Assembly (NCBI GenBank): GCA_023426575.1
Contig: JAFAAL010000030.1
Span: 10,933 to 74,932, forward strand
Direction: 5' to 3'
Source: Bacillota bacterium
GTDB taxonomy: Bacteria; Bacillota; Clostridia; Saccharofermentanales; DTU023
DNA length: 64,000 bases
Shown: in pieces, positions 36,148-44,087 of the stretch
Layout of the letters: each line of letters starts with the position of its first letter
How positions within the stretch are numbered: position 1 is the first letter of the stretch
The notes under the pieces: generated by a model
The model's database searches: none
What the model was told of the DNA's origin: nothing
Seen by the model: only the letters and a program-made list of their open reading frames with translations
Position numbers and translations under genes: made by a program

Positions 36148-36684
36148 CTAGATGCGCAAGATCTGAGTCAGCTCCAATTCCACAGGTGTCTCGCGGCCAA
36201 ACATCGAAACTTGGACCACGACCTTTTTCTTTTCGCTGTCGATCTCTTGAACCACACCTGTAAAGGACTCAAGAGGACCCTGAATAATTCGGACCGAGTC
36301 GCCGATGTCGTAGTCGACCACGGGATCGAGGTTCTGGACGAGGCCCATGATCATGAGCTCCTCGTCCGTCAGGGGGACGGGGTGCGTGCTGGACGGCCCG
36401 ACAAAGCCCGTCACACCCCGCGTATTGCGGACAATGTACCAAATTTCATCGGTCAGGATGAGCTTGACGAGGACATAGCCAGGGTAGATTTTACGGTCGT
36501 AGATCTTGCGCTTGCCGTCCTTGATCTCGACGACTTGCTCTGTCGGCACCGAAATCTCCTGGATGTAATCCTCGAGACCGCGGTTCTCCACGATCATCTC
36601 CAGCGTATCTTTCACCTTATTCTCATAGCCCGAGTACGTGTGAATGACGTACCACTTGGCCTCTTGCTCATCATGTCGACCCAT
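36148..36684 (-). CDS. nusG: Transcription termination/antitermination factor NusG
   Basis: 178 residues from ATG 36684, with AAGG 9 nt upstream; a GTG two codons earlier has worse spacing. The N-terminal NGN domain begins AKWYVIHTYSGYENKVKDTLE, and the KOW domain near the end has IGDSVRIIQGPLESFTGVVQEI. NusG binds RNA polymerase and, through it, Rho or the ribosome. It follows secE by 17 bp. Confidence 0.96.
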   Translation of the reverse strand: MGRHDEQEAKWYVIHTYSGYENKVKDTLEMIVENRGLEDYIQEISVPTEQVVEIKDGKRKIYDRKIYPGYVLVKLILTDEIWYIVRNTRGVTGFVGPSSTHPVPLTDEELMIMGLVQNLDPVVDYDIGDSVRIIQGPLESFTGVVQEIDSEKKKVVVQVSMFGRETPVELELTQILRI

Positions 36685-36701
36685 TGTCACTCGCCTTTTA
36701 A

Positions 36702-36950
36702 CTAGTGGCCGCTGTAGAAGCCGGTCACGTTGAGGATGCCCTGGATGGCCATGTCAAAGAGCCAGATGCTGACGGCCGCAATCATGATGATGACGAGAAC
36801 CGTCGCCGTATTCTGGCGGAGTGTGGGCCAATCGGGCCACGACACACGCTTGATTTCCTGGCCGATACTCTTGAAGAAATTGCGAATGCGCTTCATGAGA
36901 GAAGGCTTGTCGCCCTGAGCACGGACGGGCTTATTGTCACGCGCCTTCAT
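36702..36950 (-). CDS. secE: Protein translocase subunit SecE
   Basis: 82 residues with a basic N-terminus, RIRNFFKSIGQEIKRVSWPDWPTLRQNT (the typical SecE amphipathic helix and hinge) and one membrane helix (VLVIIMIAAVSIWLFDMAI). Part of SecYEG. Its ATG shares a base with the rpmG stop (TAATG), so it is translationally coupled to rpmG. Confidence 0.95.
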   Translation of the reverse strand: MKARDNKPVRAQGDKPSLMKRIRNFFKSIGQEIKRVSWPDWPTLRQNTATVLVIIMIAAVSIWLFDMAIQGILNVTGFYSGH

Positions 36951-37114
36951 TACTTCGTCTCCCGATGCAGGGTGTGCTTACGGCAGAACGGGCAAAACTT
37001 CTTCATTTCGAGTTTGTCACCAGAGTTGCGCTTGTTCTTCTTCGTGTCGTAATTTCTCTGCTTGCACTCTGAACAGGCAAAGGTGATTTTAATGCGATCG
37101 CCTACTTTAGCCAT
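36950..37114 (-). CDS. rpmG: Ribosomal protein L33
   Basis: 54 residues, recognisable from [28 protein letters not shown] and [17 protein letters not shown]. Two CxxC pairs are kept, so this is the zinc-binding form. The ribosome site is GGAGG 8 nt before ATG 37114. It heads the rpmG-secE-nusG operon. Confidence 0.95.
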   Translation of the reverse strand: MAKVGDRIKITFACSECKQRNYDTKKNKRNSGDKLEMKKFCPFCRKHTLHRETK

Positions 37115-37129
37115 CGTGGACCTCCACAC

Positions 37130-37155
37130 TCCAGAAAAACCCCCTCGGAGAGGGG
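37130..37155 (-). terminator. Terminator-like hairpin in the rpmG leader
   Basis: On the minus strand GCCCCTCTCCGAGGGGG is followed by TTTTT, ending shortly before the rpmG ribosome site and downstream of the operon promoter. As there is no gene upstream on this strand, it would act as an attenuator. Confidence 0.55.
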
Positions 37156-37221
37156 CTCAAACTGAAAGTCTACTAGATTTTTCCGTGCAAAAAAAAAGGC
37201 GGTTGCCCGGAAATCGCTATC

Positions 37222-37249
37222 AGAATACCACAACGACCGTTCATGTCAA
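37222..37249 (-). promoter_or_regulatory. Promoter of the rpmG-secE-nusG operon
   Basis: On the minus strand TTGACA (37249-37244), 16 bp, TATTCT (37227-37222), with TG one base before the -10. The -35 lies within 12 bp of the opposite-strand -10 (TATGAT at 37261), so the two promoters are back to back. Confidence 0.8.
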
Positions 37250-37291
37250 GCATTTTGCGGTATGATGAGGAAAAGAGGAGGTATTGAGATC

Positions 37292-38305
37292 TTGACTCTA
37301 ATTACCGTGTCTAGTGAAGTGGCTGCCTACGGCGCTGAATTTTCAGAGCGTCTTGCCGATCGCTACTTTGCTGAGCTACTGCGCCGAGACGATCTGATCG
37401 AGCGTTTTATCCGGCCGATTGCCACAGACAAAGAGCTGCGCCTCCTGGCCGTCAGTCCCAAATACTACCTCTCTGAGAGTGCAGCGGGCATCTCTTTTTA
37501 CGACTATCTGCAGGGAGCCTTGCAAGACCTCGCCACGCGCAGCAATCTCGTCCTCTGTGACCTCGGCGGCCAGTTTTACCTCGAAAATTTCCCCGCCGCT
37601 GTCCACTTGCGACTCGTTGCCGACGAGAATTTTCGGCGTCAGCGCTTTATCGAGCGCAACCTCGAGCTCATCCGCAAGACGGGGGCAAGCGAGCTGAGCT
37701 ATCGCGACTTGACCATCCCGAGCGACTCCGACTTCGGCGATGTCTTCTCCCGAATTGAAAAGCTCGAGCGACGCTTCTTCAACACTGTCTTTAGCGGTCG
37801 CCAAGAGGATAATCCCGTCTACTATGACGCCGTCTTGAACAGTTCGCGCCTCTCTTTTGAGGCCATGCTCAAGCTTGTGGACGAGTTGGTCCTCGAGCGC
37901 AATATCCAAGAGCAGCTCGACCTCTACGCCCAGGAGAGCAGCCTATCTCCCAATGGTCACTATTTTGAACTCAAAAACGAGAGCGAGCGCGAATTTGCAA
38001 GACTCCTCGATCTCTACGGCATCGAGTGGCGCTACGAGCCCAAGACCTTTCCCGTGGAGTGGGACAGCGAGGGCCGCGTGTCCCTCGCCTTCTCCCCTGA
38101 TTTTTACCTGCCACGCTTTGATCTCTTCATTGAGCTGACGACGATGAATCAAAAATATGTGCGCTTGAAAAAGAAAAAAGCCAAGATCCTGAGCGAACTC
38201 TACCCTGGAGTGCGCTGCAAGGTTGTTTATAAGAGGGATTTTGAGGCTTTGTTTAAAAGATTTGAAGCGGAGGCGGATGCCGCCTCGCGAGGAGGGGCAG
38301 AATGA
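37292..38305 (+). CDS. Degenerate cytidylate-kinase-like domain fused to a PD-(D/E)XK nuclease-like domain
   Basis: 337 residues from TTG 37292, 9-10 nt after GAGGAGG; a TATGAT -10 at 37261 overlaps an earlier ATG pair, so that start is disfavoured. The N-terminus (LTLITVSSEVAAYGAEFSERLADRYF) resembles the opening of cytidylate-kinase-like proteins (ITISREYGSGG), but the glycine-rich P-loop is gone. The C-terminus (about 245-330) has WRYEPKTF, FSPDFYLP, FIELTTMNQK and a Lys-rich helix, matching a small PD-(D/E)XK nuclease fold with E, D and E-x-T in place. I infer a nucleic-acid enzyme with a ligand-sensing module. It overlaps the next gene by 4 bp. Confidence 0.6.
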   Translation: MTLITVSSEVAAYGAEFSERLADRYFAELLRRDDLIERFIRPIATDKELRLLAVSPKYYLSESAAGISFYDYLQGALQDLATRSNLVLCDLGGQFYLENFPAAVHLRLVADENFRRQRFIERNLELIRKTGASELSYRDLTIPSDSDFGDVFSRIEKLERRFFNTVFSGRQEDNPVYYDAVLNSSRLSFEAMLKLVDELVLERNIQEQLDLYAQESSLSPNGHYFELKNESEREFARLLDLYGIEWRYEPKTFPVEWDSEGRVSLAFSPDFYLPRFDLFIELTTMNQKYVRLKKKKAKILSELYPGVRCKVVYKRDFEALFKRFEAEADAASRGGAE

Positions 38306-38859
38306 ATTCGTGCAGGTCTTGCGATTATAAGATTCTCTATGATAGCGCGACGATTCAGAAGAGGGTGCAAGAACTCGGGCGCGAGATCAGTGAGGCCTAT
38401 CGTGAGAACCCGCCGGTCCTGGTCGCCATGCTCAAGGGGTCAATCTACTTTATGGCTGATCTGACGCGGGCGATTGAGCTGCCGATTACCTTTGACCTCG
38501 TCGGCATCTCCCAGCTCGGGCGCGCGAGCCGCGAGACTGGGATCGTACGCGTGACGCGTGACCTCACCCTGGACATTGCGGGACGCGAAGTCATCGTCGT
38601 CGAAGAGATCGTCCGCTCAGGACTGACGACGAATTATCTCTTGCAGTATCTCGAGAAGCGGAGGCCCGCAAGTCTCAGCGTCGTTTCACTCCTCTGCAAT
38701 CCCGAGGAGCTCCTGATCGACTTGCCCCTGCATTTTTCTGGCTTCCAGATCGACTACCGGCGGGTGGTCGGCTATGGCATGGACTACCGGGAGCAGGATC
38801 GCCATCTGCCCTTTATCGCAGAACTTGAGCCCGCGCGCTATCAGACGAGAGATCAGTAG
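38302..38859 (+). CDS. Hypoxanthine phosphoribosyltransferase-like protein with altered active site
   Basis: 185 residues, HPRT-sized, with GAGGAGGGG upstream and ATGA overlap with the previous gene. It keeps the PP loop (MLKGSIYF) and the VVGYGMDYREQDRHLP motif. However, the PRPP motif reads VVEEIVRSG instead of VVEDIIDSG, so the catalytic-base Asp is Arg; the mobile-loop SY pair reads QL; the purine-binding Lys (LDKP) reads LCNP; and the purine-stacking Phe before VVGYG is Arg. Ordinary HPRT activity is therefore doubtful. It may be a sensor or a PRTase with another substrate. Confidence 0.75.
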   Translation: MNSCRSCDYKILYDSATIQKRVQELGREISEAYRENPPVLVAMLKGSIYFMADLTRAIELPITFDLVGISQLGRASRETGIVRVTRDLTLDIAGREVIVVEEIVRSGLTTNYLLQYLEKRRPASLSVVSLLCNPEELLIDLPLHFSGFQIDYRRVVGYGMDYREQDRHLPFIAELEPARYQTRDQ

Positions 38860-39395
38860 ACCGTGTCGGGTCCCGTGATGGACTGGCGGGCCAGGACCTC
38901 AGCGCGATTCAAGTCTATCAGTGCAATCTCATCATCCTGCCAGAGGGCAAAGGAGGGGATGCCGTCGCGCGGGCGACTCGGCGAACCTGGATTGACGACG
39001 ACGATGCCGTCCTGCTTAAAGAGCTCCTTGCGGTGGCTGTGCCCCGAGATGACGATCTCGGCCTGGAGCTCGGCTGCGCGTGCCATGAGCTCACGGCAGT
39101 GATAGCGGTGTCCGTGGTGCATCAGGACGAGGCGTCCTGCAAGCTTAAAGAGGCGTATCTCCTGACTGAGGTCGAGGCCGATTTCAGCAGCGGCGCGGGG
39201 GTCGTCACAATTGCCGCGGACAGCAAAGAGCGCTGGCTGCGCAAGGAGGAGGTCGGCGAGGTCCTGGCTTGCAATGCTGACGCCTGAGAGGACATCGCCA
39301 GCATGGAGCGTGGCCTCGGCAGCACCCGAGAGACTATAGACGCGCTTGACGGCATTGAGGTCGCCGTGGGTATCACTGATGATGACTATTCTCAT
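38853..39395 (-). CDS. YfcE-type metallophosphoesterase
   Basis: 180 residues from ATG 39395 (GGTGGAG upstream). Motifs: SDTHGDLNAV, HAGDVLS, VRGNCDD, MHHGHRY and ISGHSHRKE, with VNPGSPSRPR near the end, typical of the YfcE/MJ0936 phosphodiesterase family binding two divalent metals. Its 3' end overlaps that of the convergent HPRT-like gene by 7 bp. Physiological substrate unknown. Confidence 0.92.
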   Translation of the reverse strand: MRIVIISDTHGDLNAVKRVYSLSGAAEATLHAGDVLSGVSIASQDLADLLLAQPALFAVRGNCDDPRAAAEIGLDLSQEIRLFKLAGRLVLMHHGHRYHCRELMARAAELQAEIVISGHSHRKELFKQDGIVVVNPGSPSRPRDGIPSFALWQDDEIALIDLNRAEVLARQSITGPDTVY

Positions 39396-39531
39396 AACTC
39401 CACCTAGATAAATGTATATGTATAATACCGCTCTTAGACATTCTTTGGCAATCCCTTTGGTAAGCCTGAACAAAATTTGTTTTGGGGCTTTGTGCAAGAT
39501 GTAAAACATGAGAAACCTTGTCTAAAAATGC

Positions 39532-39560
39532 TTGACAGAGAATTTTTATGGCGCCATACT
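39532..39560 (+). promoter_or_regulatory. Promoter of the structured RNA
   Basis: TTGACA (39532-39537), 17 bp, CATACT (39555-39560). No good coding frame follows. Confidence 0.65.
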
Positions 39561-39566
39561 ATGGCC

Positions 39567-40195
39567 AAGCTCCGGGGAAAGCAATACCCGAAAAGCGAAT
39601 GCAAAGCGAGAAATCGCGAGGGCAGCGAAGCTTGACAAGTAGATATCTGAAGCTAGGAGACTGGTTATGAGACAAGACAAGTCTCGTGCGGAGGGAGCAG
39701 CAAGCACCCCGCAAGTGAAACACCAGCACGATGCCTGAATCAGGATCAATAGTGAAAGATTTAGAAAATTTGAATGACTGGGCCCAACAGCCGTTGAACT
39801 GAGACAAAAACGGAATATGTCATGTGAGAATGAAGTGAAAATGAAATGATTACATACCATCCCATCCGTTACCTACCATGTTTCGACAACGCACTAGGCA
39901 AAGATTTGAAAATCAGACGTCAGATGAGTATAAATCATAAAAGTCCAAAAGATTCAGAGATGAGACGAAAGCGCGTTGCAAGTCAGAATGATAAGTAGGC
40001 AAAATCAATTGGTTTGTGTTCAACGAGAGAGGAAACGATCAGACGTAAACACTGTAAAACGCAAAATGGAAACCAAGATAGGAAAACGGCCAGAGCTTAT
40101 CATCTGATACAAAAACTCTTAAAATTGCAAGAGCTAAAACGACAACTTCGCCGGAGCAGAGAGACCCTCGAGAAATCGAGGGTCTCTTCTTTTTG
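39567..40195 (+). ncRNA. Large structured non-coding RNA candidate (about 630 nt)
   Basis: This stretch has a consensus promoter at its left, a strong terminator at its right (40161-40195) and no believable protein frame on either strand. It is purine-rich with many local hairpins: GCGA-GAAA-TCGC (39606-39617), GAGAC/GTCTC (39669-39685), TGCGG/CCGCA (39687-39713) and others. Signature strings of RNase P, tmRNA, SRP RNA and 6S RNA were not found. Its size matches large ornate bacterial RNAs (OLE, ROOL, GOLLD); which, if any, cannot be decided by eye. Neighbours are a phosphodiesterase and an AlaX-like gene, both on the minus strand. Confidence 0.65.
40161..40195 (+). terminator. Terminator of the structured RNA
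   Basis: GAGACCCTCGA, loop GAAA, TCGAGGGTCTC, then TTCTTTTT. A perfect 11-bp stem with a GNRA loop, T-rich on the plus strand only. Confidence 0.92.
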
Positions 40196-40234
40196 CCTCT
40201 CTTGAAAAGGCGCTCCTCTCGCCACAGGCCCATT

Positions 40235-41452
40235 TTAGTGGGAAAGGTGGCCGAGTCTCACGAGCTCGGCGCGGAGCGTCTCGAAATCGCAGTCAATGCG
40301 CGCTTGGACAAAGGCCGGCTGACCGCCTCCTCTCAATGACAGATCTTCTTTCAATTGGGCCAGCACAGCCGTCAGGTCAAAATCGACGGGGCTCTCGGGG
40401 CTTCTCGAGGCCGTGATGTTCAGTATGGGGCGGCCACCCTCCTCGCCACGCTGAGCGAGCATGACAAAGTGGGGGAAGTGCTGACTCAGGTCCTTGGCGA
40501 GGTCCTTGGCCGAGCTCTTGTCGAGATCTGAGGCGTCGAGGAGAGCGGCTGCTTCGCCCACGTAGCGAGCGGCCTCCCTCTGTAAGTGCTCGAATGTAAA
40601 TTCACGCAAGGCGAGCCGGGCCTCAGTCAATTTGTCCAGGCGATCCTGGACTGCGGCGACGAGTTTTTCAGGGGGTTCTGAGAGTGTTCTCACCAGCTCG
40701 TCGAGCAGGGCCGACTCCCGCTGCGCCATCTGAAGAGCCCGCCGTCCGCAGTAGGCCTGAATTCTGACCCCTCCACGGTGGCGCTGCATCTGGCGGAGGC
40801 GAATGAGACCAATCTCTCCTGTCCGTCTGACTTGGGTGCCACAGCAGGCACAGAGATCATAGCCGCCGACCTTGATCAGGCGGAGCCGTTCACCGACGTC
40901 TTTCTTGGAGCGATAGTCCAATCCCTGGGCCTCTTCAGGACTGGGGAAGAGGACCTCTATCTCTTCATTGAGCCAGACGGCGGCATTGGCCTCATCCTCA
41001 ATCTGCTGTAATTCAGCGGGCGTCAGCTCCCCATTGAAGTCGATGACCATCGTCTCCTCATTGATGTGGAAGCCGACATTGTCGTAGCCCTTTAAGGCGT
41101 GACAGAGCCCCGAGATCAGGTGTTCTCCCGAGTGCTGTTGCATAAAGTCGAAGCGGCGCTCCCAGTCTATTCTCAGCACTGCCTCTTGACCCGGCTCCGG
41201 CCCTTCCCCTCTGACGAGGTGCAAGATCTCGCCCGCCCGCCTCTGCGTGTCAAGGACCTCATAGCTCAGTGCTGAGGCGATCAGTTCTCCGCGATCTCCA
41301 GGCTGACCCCCGCCCTCCGGATAGAAGCAAGTATCCTTGCAGATGACGGCAGACACACCCTCCTCATAGGGAAAGACCGCCTCGATCTCGGCTCTCATCT
41401 CCTCGAGGTAGGGGTTGAGATAGTAGGCCTCGCTAAAGAGTTCTCGAGCCAT
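40235..41452 (-). CDS. AlaX-like alanyl-tRNA editing protein with DHHA1 domain
   Basis: 405 residues. The N-terminal part contains CFYPEGGGQPGDRG, the zinc-binding HxxxH in MQQHSGEHLISGL (near residue 110), and CxxxH-equivalent CACCGTQVRRTGEIG near 210. A coiled region and a C-terminal DHHA1-like domain (SLRGGGQPAFVQA) follow, making the long AlaX form that removes mischarged Ser or Gly from tRNA-Ala in trans. Its ATG shares one base with the CPBP protease stop. Confidence 0.88.
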   Translation of the reverse strand: MARELFSEAYYLNPYLEEMRAEIEAVFPYEEGVSAVICKDTCFYPEGGGQPGDRGELIASALSYEVLDTQRRAGEILHLVRGEGPEPGQEAVLRIDWERRFDFMQQHSGEHLISGLCHALKGYDNVGFHINEETMVIDFNGELTPAELQQIEDEANAAVWLNEEIEVLFPSPEEAQGLDYRSKKDVGERLRLIKVGGYDLCACCGTQVRRTGEIGLIRLRQMQRHRGGVRIQAYCGRRALQMAQRESALLDELVRTLSEPPEKLVAAVQDRLDKLTEARLALREFTFEHLQREAARYVGEAAALLDASDLDKSSAKDLAKDLSQHFPHFVMLAQRGEEGGRPILNITASRSPESPVDFDLTAVLAQLKEDLSLRGGGQPAFVQARIDCDFETLRAELVRLGHLSH

Positions 41453-42399
41453 TAGCTGACGACCCTAGTCTGGCGGCGTCTGCGGATGAACAAGAAGAGC
41501 AGGTAGAAGGCAGAGAGCGCATAGAGGAGCAAGAGGATCAGGCCATATCGCTCCGCATTGGCATCCGTCAAATTGGCCCCCATATAGGTCGGCAAGAAAC
41601 CGCCGAGGAAATTGAAGATCATGTGCATGACAATGGGCACCAGCAAATGGCCACTGAGATAGTAGGCAAAGCTCAAAATCAGACCTGGGACGATGACGTA
41701 GGCGATCTGCACGAAATTCCCATGGAAGAGCGCAAAGATGAGGGCGGCACAGAGCGCCGCAAAGGCGGGCTTCATCGCCTGCAAAAACTCACCCATGATA
41801 ATCCCGCGGCATAAGAGCTCCTCCATGATGGGCACGAGGATGACCACCGAGAGAAAACTCAAGAAAAAGTGGTCGTTCGACGGCAGAATCGTCTGCATGA
41901 GCTTCTCGTGATACTCGAGGCGCTCTGCCACATAGGGCGAAAGCTGCCCGAGCCCATGGAGTCCAAGGATGAGGAGCTGCGTCCCCGCGAGCCCCAGGAT
42001 GATAGCAGAGGCCGCAGTCATAAACTTCTGTGCACCGAGCCTCTCTTGGAGATAGGTCATCGGATACATTTTACGGCGCCGGAAAATGTAATAGACAAAG
42101 AGCGGAATCAAGATGAGCGCCATAAAAATCGTCGCAAGTGAGGTGACCAGCGGATCCATCATATACTTCGTCATGTCAATGCCCGTCTCGAGTCCTTGCG
42201 ACTCGATAATCTCCGAACCATAGCGCAGGCCAGCAACCAAGGTGACCCCTAGGACCTGAATGAGGACAAAGATCAGCCCAAAGAGCAGAGGCACAAAGAC
42301 CGTCCGAGGTCTGAAGCGCCGTTCCCGCACGAGGTTGACAGAGTCCTCCTGGACCTCAGGGCTCGTCTCTTGCTTATTCGTCTCGTAATTTTCCAGCAT
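41452..42399 (-). CDS. CPBP family intramembrane protease
   Basis: 315 residues from ATG 42399 (AAAAGGAG, 6 nt). It has about eight helices. The catalytic motifs are EELLCRG (EExxxR) near residue 195, FALFHGNF and HMIFNFLGG, as in Rce1/CAAX-like Abi proteases. Substrates are unknown; such genes are often linked to bacteriocin immunity, but nothing adjacent suggests that here. Confidence 0.9.
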   Translation of the reverse strand: MLENYETNKQETSPEVQEDSVNLVRERRFRPRTVFVPLLFGLIFVLIQVLGVTLVAGLRYGSEIIESQGLETGIDMTKYMMDPLVTSLATIFMALILIPLFVYYIFRRRKMYPMTYLQERLGAQKFMTAASAIILGLAGTQLLILGLHGLGQLSPYVAERLEYHEKLMQTILPSNDHFFLSFLSVVILVPIMEELLCRGIIMGEFLQAMKPAFAALCAALIFALFHGNFVQIAYVIVPGLILSFAYYLSGHLLVPIVMHMIFNFLGGFLPTYMGANLTDANAERYGLILLLLYALSAFYLLFLFIRRRRQTRVVS

Positions 42400-42401
42400 G
42401 A

Positions 42402-43370
42402 TCAACTCCTTTTCTGACAGGCCTCATGACAGCGCCCGTCCTTCTGTGGCATCAAAAATGCACGATACTTTCTCAATCGCTTGATGGGATTATAGGACTC
42501 CTTGGCCAAGCGGATACCCTCAATCCCCATGTCCTCTTCCCGATTGACTTCAGAAACCTCGGCAAAAGCCTCCTCCAAAGTCCACTTATTAATAACGGCG
42601 TAGAGATTCTCAAACTCAGGATTCGCCTTCTCGAAGTGGATGATTGCGCGTTTCGGACTCGGCAGCGAGCCGAGCGCAAAGGCGAGGACGATCTCGCCGA
42701 GCCTAATCACCCCACCACGCACATCCAATGCTTCAAAGTGATCGAAGAGATACTTGATCGGCAAGTAGTCAGACTCGTGCAGGTTCAGAGGATCGACGCC
42801 CTTCTCCTCGGCCCACTGGCGGACGAGTCTCAGGACCCTCTCCCCATGTTCGGGAGCGATGGCCTCATAGCGCGCATCGGGGAAGTCTCGCAAGAATTGA
42901 TTGATATGATTGCGTTTCACGCGATAGACCTTCCCCTGCAGCTGTCTTAGGGCCTCTGCGTCATAGACATAATCGCTGTAGTCGTCGTTGTATTCCCAGT
43001 CGATGACGTAGCCGAGACGGGCTGCCGCCTCGTTGTAGAGCGGGCGGTAGTGCTCATCTATAAACATCGAGCAGAAACAACAAAATTTCGAATCTTGAAA
43101 GATCTCCGCAGCTCTCTCTATGGCGCGCGTCAGATTCTCCACCGTGAGGGCACCGAGGGGTAGACAAAAGTGAGGGCGCGTAAAAATACCGCCATCTGAA
43201 ATGGCCGTCAAGACTTGGCCATCGTCAAAATAGTGATACTGATAGCCGAGATTCCAGGCGAGCCTTGAGTTGAGACTGGCATCTGCCAGTTCGCTTGTAC
43301 TCTGAGAATAGCGCTTGCGATAAAGTTCGCGCGCTTCAATGTCGAGGATGGGTAATTCATTGATGGTCAT
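42402..43370 (-). CDS. DUF2156 (phosphatidylglycerol lysyltransferase C-terminal-like) protein
   Basis: 322 residues from ATG 43370. It contains CFCSMFIDEHYRPLYNEAAARLGY, YVYDAEALRQLQGKVYRVKRNHINQFLRDFP and VRGGVIRLGEIVLAFALGSLP, ending with IRLAKESYNPIKRLRKYRAF: a tandem-GNAT layout of DUF2156 proteins. The family is related to the aminoacyl-transferring MprF domain; the stand-alone form has no proven role. The start overlaps the DUF1292 gene upstream by 14 bp. Confidence 0.88.
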   Translation of the reverse strand: MTINELPILDIEARELYRKRYSQSTSELADASLNSRLAWNLGYQYHYFDDGQVLTAISDGGIFTRPHFCLPLGALTVENLTRAIERAAEIFQDSKFCCFCSMFIDEHYRPLYNEAAARLGYVIDWEYNDDYSDYVYDAEALRQLQGKVYRVKRNHINQFLRDFPDARYEAIAPEHGERVLRLVRQWAEEKGVDPLNLHESDYLPIKYLFDHFEALDVRGGVIRLGEIVLAFALGSLPSPKRAIIHFEKANPEFENLYAVINKWTLEEAFAEVSEVNREEDMGIEGIRLAKESYNPIKRLRKYRAFLMPQKDGRCHEACQKRS

Positions 43371-43680
43371 GTTCACCGTACTGTTCTGAGAAGCGATCGT
43401 AAAACACTTCAAATATCATCTCTAACTCTTGCTTACTCCGTATCGAGGTGAAGTATCGCGTGCCGTCCTTGGCCCGATAGGCCCTCATCAGAACGATCTC
43501 GGGCGATTTTTCAGCTATAGATTCTGGCTCGTAGTTGTAGACGACGACATACTCCTGATCACGAAAGTCGAAACTGTCGACCAGGGAGACATAATACTCG
43601 CGGCCCGTGTGTTCATCCACGAGGACCGCGAGTGCTTCATCACGTGCAGAAAAACTGAGATCTCCAGAGCCTTGGCGCAT
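43357..43680 (-). CDS. DUF1292 family protein (first of two)
   Basis: 107 residues: LVDEHTGREYYVSLVDSFDFRDQEYVVVYNYEP and VLMRAYRAKDGTRYFTSIRSKQELEMIFEVFYDRF. This is the small beta-sheet DUF1292 (YrzB-like) fold of Firmicutes; no function is known. It is 11 bp from the second DUF1292 gene upstream. Confidence 0.82.
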   Translation of the reverse strand: MRQGSGDLSFSARDEALAVLVDEHTGREYYVSLVDSFDFRDQEYVVVYNYEPESIAEKSPEIVLMRAYRAKDGTRYFTSIRSKQELEMIFEVFYDRFSEQYGEHDHQ

Positions 43681-43691
43681 ACTGCGATCGC

Positions 43692-44087
43692 TTACTCCGT
43701 GACCTCGTCTTCTTCATCTTCCCACTCTTCCGCCTCGTCGAGGAGCTCCTCGTAGTAGGCGTAAATCGGGGCATCTTCAGTCTCATCGAGTGTTTCTAAA
43801 TTGAACTCTGCATCTTCATCTTCGCGGTCGCGCACGATGAAATAGCCGAGAGGATCATCGGGGGCAATCATGACGAGGAAGTGCTCATCTTTAAAGTCGA
43901 ATTCGTCGACGATGTAAAACTCCATCTTCTCACCGTCTTCGGAGATGATCTCAACGAGCTCGGCCTCGGCCAGCATCTCATCGATATCCGCCTGGGTCAA
44001 GATCTCCTCGTGCTCCTCATGGTGACAGCCACAGCCGCAGTCGTGATCATCTGGGGCCATGAAGAATTCTGGTCTGACATTAAGCAT
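43692..44087 (-). CDS. DUF1292 family protein with His/Cys-rich N-terminus
   Basis: 131 residues from ATG 44087, overlapping the ruvX stop; a GTG five codons upstream is the alternative. Residues 10-25 hold DDHDCGCGCHHEEHEE, which could bind a metal. The core EFYIVDEFDFKDEHFLVMIAPDDP is typical DUF1292, followed by an acidic tail. The ireB-ruvX-DUF1292 order is conserved in Firmicutes. Confidence 0.85.
   Translation of the reverse strand: MLNVRPEFFMAPDDHDCGCGCHHEEHEEILTQADIDEMLAEAELVEIISEDGEKMEFYIVDEFDFKDEHFLVMIAPDDPLGYFIVRDREDEDAEFNLETLDETEDAPIYAYYEELLDEAEEWEDEEDEVTE

Noticed and set aside
39546..39860. Minus-strand frame of 104 codons in the structured RNA region
   Set aside because: Low-complexity composition rich in Ser, Leu, Phe and Cys, no ribosome site, no recognisable domain; it runs antisense to a well-delimited RNA candidate.
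39567..40195. RNase P RNA or tmRNA
   Set aside because: The conserved GAGGAAAGTCC-type and GGATTCGAC-type strings were not found.
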